Shown here piece by piece: positions 1-10,210 of a DNA stretch of 64,000 nt. Under the pieces are notes generated by a model, which worked only from the letters and a program-made list of their open reading frames with translations, did no database searches and was not told the DNA's origin. The first letter of the stretch is position 1. Each line of letters opens with the position of its first letter. Origin of the DNA: Typhlomys cinereus (taxonomy: Eukaryota > Chordata > Mammalia > Rodentia > Platacanthomyidae); contig JALPQD010000115.1 in the NCBI GenBank assembly GCA_023101885.1, positions 1,557,953 to 1,621,952 on the forward strand, read 5' to 3'. Made by a program: the position numbers and the translations under genes.

Positions 1-219
1 CAAGTCATTAATTTCTATCCCATTGTGCATTTCTTGAATCCACACATTCCTTTCTACCTTCCTTCAGAATTCAAAGGAAGATGGAAATGAGTTAAAGAAA
101 CCACGAGTGTTTGATGGTATACATTGTGTGTTTGTTTATAAATATTAATTCTATAGTCAAATATGGAGCTAGTTAGAATGTCAAATTTCTTAGACTGAAT
201 CAGATCATATATACATAAG

Positions 220-479
220 TATTTGTTTTCTTGTGGGGGGGGTGTGTATATGTATGTGGGTGTATGTAGAAAGAGGGAACTTGAGTGTGTGTGGTAATAG
301 AGGCCCAATGGTGACTTCAGGAATCTTTCTGGATTGCTTTACCTCCTTATTGCTTTGCTCTGGAGTTTCCCAAGCTCTGTCCTCTAGTACCAGAAGTGTA
401 TGTATGATCTGGGATCTGAACTAAGATCCTTTTGCTTGTGAGGCAAAGGCTCTAACCCCTGAGTCATCTCACCAGCCCT
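220..479 (-). mobile_element. tRNA-type SINE, minus strand, in SLC28A3 intron
   Basis: Read on the minus strand this is a SINE with a head of the 'ggctggtgagatgactcag' type at its right end. The body is shared with about ten other copies in the window, and a decayed (CA)n tail appears as the TG-rich stretch at 233-295. Imperfect direct repeats beginning 'tacataag' at 212-219 and 480-487 look like the target-site duplication. The right edge lies only about 30 bp before the splice acceptor of the next SLC28A3 coding exon. Confidence 0.8.
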
Positions 480-509
480 TACATAAGCGTTTTTGATGCT
501 TGTTTACAG

Positions 510-591
510 ATTCGTTCTGAGACAATTGCAACTTATGCCCTCTGTGGCTTTGCCAATGTTGGCTCCCTAGGAATAGTGATCGGCGGACTCA
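510..591 (+). CDS. SLC28A3: SLC28A3 (CNT3) coding exon, TM-region segment
   Basis: This 82-bp exon is flanked by tttacag at 503-509 and gtaagt at 592-597. It starts in phase 0 and encodes 27 residues plus one base, beginning IRSETIATYALCGFANVG. The ETIATYALCGFAN block is characteristic of concentrative nucleoside transporters, which take up purine and pyrimidine nucleosides in cotransport with sodium (CNT3 also protons) across the plasma membrane. The continuation GSLGIVIGGLT and the downstream exons fit CNT3 better than CNT1 or CNT2. It corresponds to roughly residues 550-577 of a protein of about 690 residues; upstream exons lie outside the window. Reading frame and splice sites are intact. 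Confidence 0.92.
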
Positions 592-1553
592 GTAAGTGAA
601 AAGGATATTCTTCAACAACAAATATGATATATTTTGGATCTCTACCTTGCCCTTTAATATTATTCACATTAAGGGGAAAATGGGCTATCAACAGTATCGA
701 ATTCCTGGGGTCTATTTTTATTCCTGTTCTGCAAAATAGTTTTCCTGTGTACACTCAGATATTCAGAGAAAATATGCTTTTCCCAAGCCAAAAGTAATGT
801 TGAGGTTTCACTTATATACCGAGGCTAAGAGATTTATAACAGCCAATGGAAGAGGATTCATAAGGTGCCAATGAAAGTTCAGTGGAAAAGAAACTATCAT
901 TTGTTAGTGTCAGGTATATAGTGCTGTTTTGTTGGACAATGCAAGAAAAATACAAGACACGTACAGAAAAGCTGGAATCAGGTGAGCAAACCGGCTCAAA
1001 GAGAATCACAGCACAACTCAGACCAGCTGAAGTTTTAGTATATAGATAAGCTAATAATAGCCCTGCATCAACAGGTGTCATGGGACATGAAGAATGAGGA
1101 CATTGTTACTTTTTAACAGCACACGAGGTCTCGGCCTAAGGTCAACTCTGTAAAAACTGTAACCTAAGGAATGAGGGAGACAGGGCTACGCCCTTAGATC
1201 CTGGTCTCGGCCTTACTGGTTCACATCTGATATCCCATAACCTTGCTTATGTCAGTTTCCCAGCAGGCCATGCCAATGCTAAATGTTCCTCATACTGTCC
1301 ACACTCCACAGTCAGCCACGGGCACAGAGGTGGATTGTGACAATTAAGTTAAAGATCATGTCACTGATTAATCCTTGCGTGTAACAGTCAACTTTGCCAT
1401 ATCCTCAATACTCAAGGTTTAAAATAAACCTTAGAACTCGTTTCTTTTCAACTGACTCAGGATTCTAATCCCAAAACAATTTTCAGAGGCTTACGAAGAA
1501 AATTTGGATCTCTGATCAATCTAATCTCAAATGCCCACTTCTGTCTTTTCCAG
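592..1553 (+). other. SLC28A3 intron, no recognised element
   Basis: This 962-bp intron runs from gtaagt to cttttccag. I see no second gene and no clear repeat in it. The short open frames on both strands have no recognisable product. Confidence 0.8.
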
Positions 1554-1652
1554 CATCCATAGCTCCTTCCAGAAAGCGTGATATTGCCTCTGGCGCTTTT
1601 CGAGCCCTGATCGCAGGGACTGTGGCCTGTTTCATGACAGCCTGCATTGCAG
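1554..1652 (+). CDS. SLC28A3: SLC28A3 (CNT3) coding exon, last transmembrane helix
   Basis: This 99-bp exon follows a strong polypyrimidine-AG acceptor (tgtcttttccag, 1542-1553) and ends before gtactg at 1653. The two leading bases complete the codon begun at 591 and one base is left over at the end. The translation is T-SIAPSRKRDIASG followed by a hydrophobic segment containing ALIAGTVACFMTACIAG. Basic residues (SRKRD) precede the helix. The sequence APSRKRDIASGA.RALIAGTVACFMTACIAG is what I know of mammalian CNT3. CNT1 and CNT2 carry a different loop here, so this exon identifies the paralogue. Confidence 0.93.
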
Positions 1653-1868
1653 GTACTGCATCTGCCCTTGTGTTCTGGGTGCCCATAGGCTGGCAACTTT
1701 GGAGGAGGCGGGTCTGTGGCCTGCAAGTCAGCATATGCTGCTGCAGAGAGTTGAGTTTAACACATTGTTAAGTGAAATGTGCCTGGTGGGATGGAGAAGC
1801 AGAGACAGATGGAGAGTTCTGGGATGTTGCTAAATTATTAAAATAATGACACTGTGTTCCACTTCCAG
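1653..1868 (+). other. short SLC28A3 intron
   Basis: This 216-bp intron has a GT donor at 1653 and the acceptor cacttccag ending at 1868. Nothing else is recognised in it. Confidence 0.85.
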
Positions 1869-1989
1869 GCATGCTATCTGGCAGCCCCACGGATGCCAAC
1901 TGCCATCACATCCTAGAGAATGCCTTCACCCCCAGCATATCTACCAACACCACAGAAGTGGTATCTTGTTGCCAAAGTCTATTGCACAG
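1869..1989 (+). CDS. SLC28A3: SLC28A3 (CNT3) coding exon, start of extracellular tail
   Basis: This 121-bp exon lies between ttccag (1863-1868) and gtattc (1990-1995). It completes a glycine codon, reads G-MLSGSPTDANCHHILENAF and then TPSISTNTTEVVSCCQSLLH, and leaves two bases for the next exon. The C-terminal tail of CNT3 is extracellular. NTT is an N-glycosylation sequon, and the CHH and CC pairs are conserved in position with other CNT3 proteins as I remember them. The frame is open and in phase with both neighbours. Confidence 0.92.
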
Positions 1990-2129
1990 GTATTCTCCAT
2001 TATAACATATTTAAGATTCTTAGTAACAATTACACAACTATTATATGTCTTTTCTTAGGGAGATGGAGGGGGGTTGGTTTTGTTTTTCATTATTTGTTTT
2101 GTTTTGGTGGATCAGATGCTCAACTGCCT

Positions 2130-2400
2130 GGCCTTGTTCTTGCTAGGCTAGATAGGGAATCAACCACAGACCAAAGTAACAATTCCACCAAAGCCCATCT
2201 TGGTGAACCAACGAGTTTACTGGGTTGACTTACAGTAGTGAGGGTGACTCAAAAGTAACTACCCCACCAAAATGTCCCACCTTACCCTGAAAGATGACTT
2301 GTAAAAGTTGCCTTATGGAGTCCCAGCTTTGGTTAACTTTGCACCTGCTAAATAGGTGTGTACTCTATCATCTCACAAGATCTTGCGCAGTAGTGGATAG
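2130..2400. repeat. interspersed repeat shared with 18280-18580
   Basis: The stretch reading caccaaagcccatcttggtg, then a near-perfect 'aaccaa.gagt.ta.tgggt' block and 'agt.agggtgactcaaa', recurs in diverged form around 18300-18430. Two diverged copies in 64 kb indicate an old interspersed family, which I cannot name with certainty. Confidence 0.5.
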
Positions 2401-3007
2401 AATCCCAGGTAAGAGTTTCTAGACTTTCCCTCCCTGTCTCCTATCAGGGAATATTAAATGCTTCCATTCTAATACTGTAGACCTAGCTATCATGACAGTG
2501 TTGTGATTATTTGGTTGCCATGACAACCAAGCCTGCTTAGCTCTGTACTATGATGGTGAAAGGAGGGGTGGATGGGAGACTGGGTTATGCTAAGAGAGAA
2601 CAACAGTGCTCTAGCACCACCCCCCAAAATGCCATCATTTGTTTCATAACCTTACTCTTATTTTTAATTGCCATGACAATTCATTTTTTGATAGTGTTTT
2701 ATCTGACTACTTTATTTAATTAATAATAAAACATTTATCAAATATTTAGAGCTATACTTCACCCCAAGATGGTAGAACACATCTATTCCTTAAGTGTTTC
2801 TGAAATTTTCATGAAGATAAATGATATTTAGGGCCATAAAGCATTCAAATACTTAATCAAAATGAGACTGATAGCAATTATTTTACATCTACAAATTTTC
2901 AATTAATATAAAATATACTGTATAAACTTTTATGACTATTGATGTTCTTATTTGTTTTTAATTAAGAATTTTTCTTCTTTTTTTAGAAAAAATTTTGACT
3001 TTATTTA

Positions 3008-3008
<1 letters not shown>

Positions 3009-3051
<43 letters not shown>

Positions 3052-3272
3052 AGAAGGCACTGAGTGTCCCTGTGGAGGCCCAAGGGTGATTGGGAAATCA
3101 TCCTGGATTGTTTCTACCTCCTTGTTGCTTTGCTCTGGCTTTGCCCACCAGGCCTGGAAGTACAGGCCACCACCATTTCTACCTGGCATTTTTACCTGGG
3201 ACCTTGGATCTGAATGAACTCAGGACCTTCTGCTTGTGAGGCAGAGTCCTAACCCTGAGTCATCTCTCCATG
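3009..3272 (-). mobile_element. tRNA-type SINE with (TG)n end, minus strand
   Basis: A pure TG tract at about 3012-3050 is followed by the common body: gtggaggcccaagggtga, 'ctacctccttgttgctttgctctgg', 'ccaggcctggaagtacagg', 'tttttacctgggacc'. It ends in a complementary tRNA-like head ('cctgagtcatctctcca'). It abuts an old L1 3' end. Confidence 0.85.
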
Positions 3273-3274
3273 AC

Positions 3275-3765
3275 TTTTTCTTTCATACATACAAAATGAG
3301 TATTTATCCATGCCCTTCCTTCCTCCCTTTTCTCCCACCTTCCCAGGGAATTCCCTTCACCAATCCATCCCTTTCCCTCCCACCCTCTTGTCTGTCTGCT
3401 TATGTAGACTATAGGATTCAGGTTATCTGTACTAACTGGGGACCAGGCCTCTGTGGCAGAATAAGTGCCTTTTCAATGGGTAAACTCACAGATGGGGATG
3501 CTTCTCTTCACCTGTCTAGCACCTGCCCCTGTAATACTGTGTAATTTCTCCTAAGAGCCTCGCTGATCCATGCAGGAATATTGATATGTCAGTCATTGCA
3601 TAGATCTGGTGGGGCTAGGTTTCACTGCAGTGAGTTACTGGGTACAGCGGCCCTGTCATGACTGGACTGAGCCGGCTGTCAGTGGACCTCCCTACCTTTA
3701 GGCTCTTACAATCTTACCACCTCCCCTTCTTTCCCATGACAATCCTAACAGCCTTGAGCCTTGAC
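3275..3765 (-). mobile_element. old L1 3'-UTR fragment, minus strand
   Basis: CT-rich DNA (3310-3400) is followed by sequence matching, in reverse complement, the L1 3'-UTR blocks elsewhere in the window. These include the rich purine tract near the poly(A) end and the 'gg.tcttacaatcttaccacc.cc' block that mirrors 'ggtaaga.tgtaagag' at 26980 and 36775. No coding part remains. Confidence 0.6.
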
Positions 3766-4061
3766 TTTTCTGATAAAAGTAGCAAACTACTAAAATACTG
3801 AGTTGTGCTGCTTAAGTGTATAGTTTGCATCCCACTCCCATGGTACATCAGATGCTATGTATGAATTTGCTAATTGAAACCTTGTGGTGAATGAAGGCAT
3901 TGAGCCTGGATGAGTTTTTTGTGTTTGTTTGTATATAATACAGTGGAGTCTCAGGGAAAGCCGTGTCCATTCAAATAATATTAGTCCCAACACAATCGAG
4001 ATATGACACAAGCCTGTCTGCTGCCAAAGCAAATGTGCTAATTCTTATTAAAACAATCTCA

Positions 4062-4096
4062 CTCTCTCTCTCTTTCTCTCTCTCTCCTTTCTCTGG
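4062..4096. repeat. (TC)n simple repeat
   Basis: A tract of ctctctctct with a few interruptions, lying between unique DNA and the start of the double SINE insertion. Confidence 0.9.
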
Positions 4097-4215
4097 CCTC
4101 CCTGTCTAGTCCTAGTGATTTTTGTTGAAAGAATTTATATGATATGCATAGTATAGTTTATTACAGAATAAGCAAGGAACCCACAAAGAATGAAGTAGAT
4201 TTTGTTTATAGTATT

Positions 4216-4574
4216 TATCTTTTTTATTTTTACGTGTGTGTGTGTGTGTGTGTGTGTGTATGTATGCGTTTGTGTGGGTGGGTGGGCGGGTGGGTGGGTG
4301 TGTATGTGGGTGGGTGTGTATGTGGGTGGGTGTGTGTATCACAGGGAACTATGTGTGCCTGTGGAGAACCAAGAGTGACTTCAGGAATCACTATGGATTG
4401 TTTCTACTTCCTATTTGCTTTCCTCTGGAGTTTCCCAGGCTCCACCTTCCAGGGCCAAGAAGTACAGGCCTCCACCATTTCCTCCTGGCATTTTTACATG
4501 GGATTCAGGCTCTAAACTCAGGACCATTGACATACAAGGCAGAGGATTGACCTCTGAGCCATCTCTCCAGCCCC
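4216..4574 (-). mobile_element. SINE, minus strand; first of a head-to-head pair
   Basis: A poly(T)-like stretch is followed by (TG)n (4234-4260), an expanded tgggtgggtg tract (4270-4340) and the standard SINE body, ending in a complementary head 'cctctgagccatctctccagcccc' split around 4551-4574. Direct repeats 'tgtttatagta' flank it at 4203-4213 and 4575-4585. Confidence 0.85.
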
Positions 4575-4591
4575 TGTTTATAGTACTTCTT

Positions 4592-4825
4592 GGGGCTGGA
4601 GAGATGGCTCAGGGGTTAAGGCCTTGCCTTGCAGGCGGAAGGTCCTGAGTTCAGATCCTAGATCCCACATGTAGCCTGAGTTCAGATCCTAGACCCCACG
4701 CGGCAGAAGCAGGGGAGGCCTGCGTTTCTGGTCCTGGTAGGACGGAGCCTGTGAATCCCGGGGCAAAGTAAAAACAAGGAGGAGATGGAGGCAGTCCATG
4801 GTGGTTCCCGAATTAGCCCGTAGTG

Positions 4826-4872
<47 letters not shown>

Positions 4873-4914
4873 CACAATTGAATAAAAAATAAATTAAATA
4901 AATAAATAAAATTA
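4592..4914 (+). mobile_element. SINE, plus strand; second of a head-to-head pair
   Basis: It starts ggggctggagagatggctca at 4592. It has a box-B-like 'ggtcctgagttcagatcc', a short internal duplication of 'cctgagttcagatcctaga' (4645-4660 and 4677-4695), a long pure (CA)n (about 4830-4870) and a tail of repeated aaataaat. The direct repeats tatagtacttctt (4579-4591) and tatagtatttctt (4915-4927) flank it with one mismatch. Confidence 0.9.
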
Positions 4915-5477
4915 TATAGTATTTCTTAAGTTCTTGGGACAAAAGGTTTTCCAGAACAGTATTTTTCTGTCCAGGTTATTGACATGCCTGTCTCTCTGAA
5001 GGAGAGATGTCATGTGTCTTTTTCCTTTTCCAGAAAGCCTTACATTAGATAATAATCTTATGTTCTAGGAAGTTTAGAATGTTGGATCTCCACCCAGGGC
5101 CAGAGATAGGACTCAGATCCCACTCTTTTGACAGAGTTGATTAAAATCATGGAACAGAGTTGATTAAAAAGCATTAAAGAATAAAAAAGAAATCTAGAAC
5201 AATAGTTAGACTTTACTAGAGGAAAGAGCCTTCCTTTGGTAGACTTCAACAAAATCCTGCTGTCTGTACCTTAAGCCCACTATTTAATCTGTACTTATCA
5301 TTCCAGGTAATATTTTAAATTTTAAGACAGTGTAATTATGGTTCATCATCCTTCATTTACAGTCCTTATGGTCCACTTGCAAAATTACTGTACTAATGGG
5401 ACCATGGGAGGTGTGTGAGTGTGTTTGAAGAAGGAGATAAATACTCAATGACCTTCCAGCCTGCTTACTTCTTTTTT

Positions 5478-5765
5478 CTCTCTGTGTGTGTGTGTGTGTG
5501 TGTGCGTGTGTGTGGACATAAGGACAATTGAGTGTATATGCTCATAGAAGCCCAATCATTAATCATCCTGAATTGCTCTACCTCTTTATGGCTTTGATCT
5601 GGGTTTCCCAGGCTCTGCCTTCCAAGGCCAGACTTGCAGCTCACGGCCATTTGTGCCTGGCACTTTTAATGTGGGATCTGATGATCCCAACTCACGTCCT
5701 TTTGCCTGTAAGTTCATTGCAATGAGCTCCTCAAGCTTTGGTCCCTGAGACATCTCCCCAGCCTA
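5478..5765 (-). mobile_element. tRNA-type SINE with (TG)n end, minus strand
   Basis: The (TG)n tract (5483-5513) leads into a diverged body with the shared landmarks 'attgctctacctctttatggctttg.tctgggtttcccaggctctgccttccaaggcc' (split here by mutations) and a complementary head ending 'gagacatctccccagcct'. It is more diverged than the copies at 10211 and 13229. Confidence 0.8.
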
Positions 5766-6204
5766 AACCTACTAATTTCTTTCTAGCTTTCCAGCATGTT
5801 GACTGTTTATTTTTTCCTTTTTAAAGGGATAAAGGTGGTCCTGACAACACAGTGATGCATCACGGCAGATGAGAGGCTGCCAGTGGTCCATGCCAGACTC
5901 TTCCACCCTCTAAACTTTATGTTTACAAAAATCAGTATCTTTGCTCCAGCTGTTCTCATTAATATACAATTATTTCTCCATGAGGCTTGATTCTATTCCT
6001 TCTTTTCTATTATGGGGGAGTCCTTGAGGTCACCTAAAATTTGAGAGAGAAAATGAATCCCCTGGTACTCTGTCTTAATCCCTCTGTAGCTAAACTGGGG
6101 ACAGAAATCAGCTTCCCACCCACATACCATGCATCATCTTCTAGACATCTATTGTTCCTTCCATCTAAGGCTCAAAACTAATGATTTCCTTCCACTTTCC
6201 ACAG

Positions 6205-6331
6205 CACTGTGTTCAACGGATCCAGTGAGGTCATCCCAGGAGGAAACTACAGCCTCTACATTGTAAAGAGCTGCTGTGACTTGTTAAAACCACAGACACT
6301 CAACTGCAGTTGGATCCCTATTACATTATGA
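6205..6331 (+). CDS. SLC28A3: SLC28A3 (CNT3) terminal coding exon
   Basis: The coding part of the last exon follows cttccactttccacag. Its first base completes a serine codon (AG|C). It then reads TVFNGSSEVIPGGNYSLYIV and continues KSCCDLLKPQTLNCSWIPITL before TGA at 6329-6331. The motif EVIPGGN.SLY..K.CC.LL is the CNT3 C-terminus as I know it. The tail holds three sequons (NGS, NYS, NCS) in addition to the NTT of the previous exon, as expected for a glycosylated extracellular end. Together the four exons give 142 residues without interruption, so the gene appears functional here. Confidence 0.93.
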
Positions 6332-8440
6332 GCCCAGCCATGTGTCCACTGGAATGTCAAGTACAGATGCTGAATTTGCTGCTTTGGAGGAACAAAAAGG
6401 GAAGAAAAGCTATTTCAAAAGATTAACAGCTCTACCCTGGAACCAATTTTAATCGTAAGGAAAGAAAAAAAAACTGAAGTGATCCCTTCAGAGCTACACT
6501 AGTCCCTCTTTCCCTTCCCTCCCCCAAAACAACCCTTCTTTACCCCCACTGACAATGCCTACCATGATATCCCAGACTGACTAGTGATCCTCCATCCCAA
6601 CAGTATTTTCTACTTTTGGATTTCAAAGCATTTCATAAGAATACAGATATACATTGTGAACTTTCACCACCACCTGGGCTGTGACTCAATGCTACCCTCT
6701 TATGGTCCTGGATACGTAAATAGTCCAGTGGGATGTGTCTCAGACAAGGTTACTCTGCTTTTGCCCTGGTTTATCTGAGATACCTTGAACTTGAACTGCA
6801 CATGAAGGATTGCTAATCTGCAGCCAGCCACTCACTGACCACCTTCTAGAAGTCTTCCATACATCAAGAGTCCTTCAGAAAATCATGTAAGGCATATCAA
6901 AACCCATAATTGTAGAGACTTGTAATCAGCCAGCTTAAACAAAATTCTGTTGTTCAATTTCTTCAAAACCTCAATATCTTACAAATCATATTATCATTCA
7001 TATTACATGTTTATAATGGTCAATGTGAGCTCCATCACTGTTGTCTTCAATTGCAGGACCCAAGATAAAGAAACAGGCCCTGTGTATATACCAGCATGCT
7101 AGTCTCAGAGAAGGAAAATAGATGGGAACCATAGCATAGCTCGTCAGCTGGAAGCAAGATATAGTGGCCTTTGGGATTTGTAGCCCCAACACTTGGGAGA
7201 CTGAGGCAAGAAGTTTGTGAGTTTGTGGCCAGCCTAGGCTACATAGTCAGAACCTGTCTCCAGAAGGAAACAACTAATGCAAAACTTATGCTAAGGTAAT
7301 AATGCTCTTCAATTCATTTACATTCCATCAGCTATAGTAAGTCCTGTGGCAGGCATGGTGTGGGTAACCACAGATGAACTGTCCTATCACAGGGAGGGAT
7401 GGTGGGCACTGCAGAAGCAGTAAACTATAGAGGCGTTTGGTATCCATCACTCTGTAGTTGCGTAGACTATAATTGCAGGCCTATTTGTGCACTAATGTGG
7501 TTATGTTCATGATGGCAAGACTGGCAGACAACTATTCTTCAGACCAATATGAGGAGCAATTACGAAGAAAATCAATTCCAGCTGAGATCAGAACATCTTT
7601 CATTGATCCTTCCATTGATCAGAAAAACATCGGCATCAGACAGCATGGGACTTTCTAACCCTGTGACAATGTCCTATAAATGTCTGTGGCAAGCTCCTTA
7701 ATGAATTGCTCATTTCCACCACCATTAATAGGCAAACATCGATGCCTGAGTCAACAGTGATGCTGGAAAAGAGACTCATTGGGGAAGAATCCACAATGTC
7801 TTAAGTAATTTATTTTGTTTCCTGATCATGCATAAGAATAATTTTTCTAAAAATAACCTGTTGTAAATAGTGGAGATTGTTTGTTGTTGTTGTAATTTGA
7901 TAGTAATGGAAGAAGGAGCTAAATGCCCAAAGGACTCTTTATCCCTGAAGTAAATATACCAAAATATGTATTTCTAAGTTTGGATTATTTGTATCTTTTT
8001 TCTCAGTCTTTAGAATTCAAGAAAATATACATGCATGCCATTCTCCATAAGCTTTTGGACCTATGTATGAGTGTTGATTATTGATTATGCATATGTTAGT
8101 TCTCTTTTGTCTAGCATAGCAATTCTTTTCTTTCAAATCCTTTTTAAGCCACGGAATTTTTCCAGTACATTTTATCCCTGCAAATCTTTAAGACGGTCTT
8201 TTCATTGCCTCTGAACTGTTAACTAATTTTTAAATTTCATATCATGATCATTCTTTGAATGTTTAACTTTTCCCTGAGCTTATCCATTTGCTTGTCTGTT
8301 TGTTTCAAGGAAAAGCAATCATTATCCTGTTTATTAATGTTTTCTTTTCAAATTGCAAAACTATACATAAAAGTGAAGATTATTTTTTAAAAAGGAGTAG
8401 AAGATTCCAGTATCTATAAAAGGTTATTTTTTTTAATGAT
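6332..8440 (+). other. SLC28A3 3' untranslated region (3' end not fixed)
   Basis: Sequence after the stop is non-coding and mostly unique apart from a B1-like element at 7165-7270. I found neither AATAAA nor ATTAAA between 6332 and 8440, so I cannot fix the cleavage site. The next SINE begins at about 8443. Where the transcript ends is inference. Confidence 0.5.
7165..7270 (+). mobile_element. B1-like (7SL-derived) SINE
   Basis: It contains 'tttgtagccccaacacttgg', 'gaggcaagaagtttgtgagtt' and 'ggccagcctaggctacatag', the order and wording of the B1/Alu monomer. The first bases of the consensus are degraded. Confidence 0.85.
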
Positions 8441-8442
8441 TT

Positions 8443-8464
8443 CTCTGTGTGTGTGGTGTGTGTG

Positions 8465-8522
<58 letters not shown>

Positions 8523-8724
8523 CAGAGGGCACTTTGTGTCACTGTGGAGGACCAAGGGTGACTTTGGGAATCACCCTGGATTGCTTTTACCTCTTTTTTT
8601 GCTTTATTCTGGGATTTTTTCAGGCTCTGCACACCAGGGTGGAAAGTACAGGTCGGTGTCATTTCTGTCTAGACATTCTGTTTATGAAGCAGAGTCTTAA
8701 CCCTTGAGCCATCTCTCCAGTCCT
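8443..8724 (-). mobile_element. SINE with long (TG)n, minus strand
   Basis: A TG tract of about 70 bp (8449-8520) is followed by the standard body (gaggaccaagggtgacttt, 'ttgcttttacctctttttttgctttattctgg') and a complementary head ending 'cttgagccatctctccag'. The segment between the body and the head has lost some tens of bases relative to 4216-4574. Confidence 0.85.
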
Positions 8725-9981
8725 CCAGCATATATAAAAGTTTTGTTTGAGCCTAACTAAACATCTTTCTCCCAACCTGTTCATTCTGGTTTTCCTACCA
8801 GCATCAAACCTCACTAGTAACTGACAAGTGCTCATACCGTTTTCTCACTTATGTATCTAGGAGTGTGGGAAATGTGTTATTGGAAAACAAATGGAATAAG
8901 TGTTCATCTATTATTTGCAACTTCCCTTTTTGCAGTTGACAAGGTTCCTGTGCACTTTCTGTAACTTGCTTATAGGTCTAGTTTCATCCTTCCCTTCTCC
9001 CTTAGTAGTGCATCTATATGCACACATGCATACAATCCCATGGAAAGGAGGAAACGAACATGTAGGCAGGGAAGGAAATGAACATTCCTTGTAACTTGGA
9101 CCTTGACTGTTTCCCAAAGACTCCTGCACTCAACGCTTGGCCTCCAGACTTGCAACCTTTCTGGAAGGTGGTCGAAATTTTAGAGGGGAGCCCAATGGGC
9201 AAAAGTTGGGTTGCTAATACTGTGCTGATAAGGACTGAGAAGAGATGTTGGGACCCCAGGCCTGCCTTTTCTCTCTCTCCACTTCATAGTCACTAGAAAT
9301 GGAAAAGGCCACTGTCCCACTCACTGCCACCATAATGAATTATGCTGCTGCACACTCAAACCCAGGAAGCTAAGAAAATACAGACTGGACCCTCTGAAAC
9401 TGACCCAAACGAACCTTTCTTCCTTAGCAGGGATTCTCTCAGGCATTGCATCACTGGAGCAACTGAACAGACACCTCTTGCTCTCCTCCTCTCTCTTTTT
9501 CATTCCCCAGACCACCACACGCACAGAACTCGGCTTAAAGAACCTCACTAACAAACACCGAGCTTTTGCTCCCAAGTTCAAGCCACATCTTACAAATGTC
9601 TTTGTCTACTGAGAGTCAGAATGACTGTTACAGTTTTGCAAAGCTAAGATTACTGATATTTCCATGCTGGCTTGCTTATTTTCTGTAATAATTGTGCATG
9701 TTACTTTAATTCTGCTGACAACAACTTAAAGTCCCTGTAGCCCGTGACTTATTATGTACTAAACATATTTAAGCAAACCCTTCCTCTACGGGCATGCTTC
9801 ACTTTGCTTTTAGGCTTGGGTCTTTTTTTGCTTCTCATGGTATGATTTTGAATTTGGGCTTTTTGTTTGTTTTAGTTTTCTATTCTATGATTGAACTATT
9901 GTATTCCCAGTTCTGGATTCGGCTTGGGGTTTTAGATTTTTCAGGGTCTTTTTTTCCTTTTCTTACATTTAGTTATTCCTC

Positions 9982-9984
<3 letters not shown>
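8725..9984. other. intergenic, nothing recognised
   Basis: AT-rich to neutral unique-looking DNA. Overlapping short open frames on both strands around 8900-9580 show no family motif and I do not call them genes. Confidence 0.7.
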
Positions 9985-10032
<48 letters not shown>

Positions 10033-10152
10033 TGTACCATGACAGGTGTGGAGATCAGAGGGCAACTTTATGGGAGTTGGTTCTCTCCTTCCACCATGTC
10101 GGTTCTGGGGTTTGGTGACAAACTCCTTTACCCACTGAGCCATTGTTTGCAT
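9985..10152 (-). mobile_element. B3/B2-like SINE, minus strand, with (TG)n
   Basis: After (TG)n at 9985-10029 it reads 'gtgtggagatcagagggcaa', 'gggagttggttctctccttc', 'caccatgtcggttctggggt' and 'cctttacccactgagccat'. That is the reverse complement of the classical rodent B3/B2 group and is distinct from the SINE family most common in this window. Confidence 0.8.
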
Positions 10153-10210
10153 CCTGGTTTGAGTATTAGTAAAAACTAAAGGGCCAAAAGTTAAAAAACA
10201 AACTCCCCCA

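Larger units (their letters stand above)
1990..6204 (+). other. last SLC28A3 intron, repeat-rich
   Basis: This 4.2-kb intron runs from the donor at 1990 to the acceptor cttccactttccacag ending at 6204. It carries a repeat fragment at 2130-2400, four SINEs of one family (3009-3272, 4216-4574, 4592-4914, 5478-5765), an L1 3'-UTR fragment in reverse (3275-3765), and (TC)n at 4062-4096. No other coding sequence is recognised. Confidence 0.85.

Noticed and set aside
233..424. Alternative first exon or small protein upstream of the 510 exon
   Set aside because: The frame lies wholly within a minus-strand SINE.
1457..1734. Minus-strand frames over the 1554-1652 exon
   Set aside because: They are antisense shadows of the SLC28A3 exon, which has matching splice sites and family motifs on the plus strand.
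3001..3217. Open frames of alternating Cys-Val or Thr-His around TG/CA tracts (also near 4236, 8447, 9988, 14893, 19534, 45065)
   Set aside because: They are translations of (TG)n/(CA)n microsatellites and SINE bodies, with no start context or conserved protein.
4592..4660. Functional tRNA gene
   Set aside because: Only A- and B-box-like segments of a SINE head are present. No cloverleaf or anticodon arm can be drawn, and copies recur across the window.
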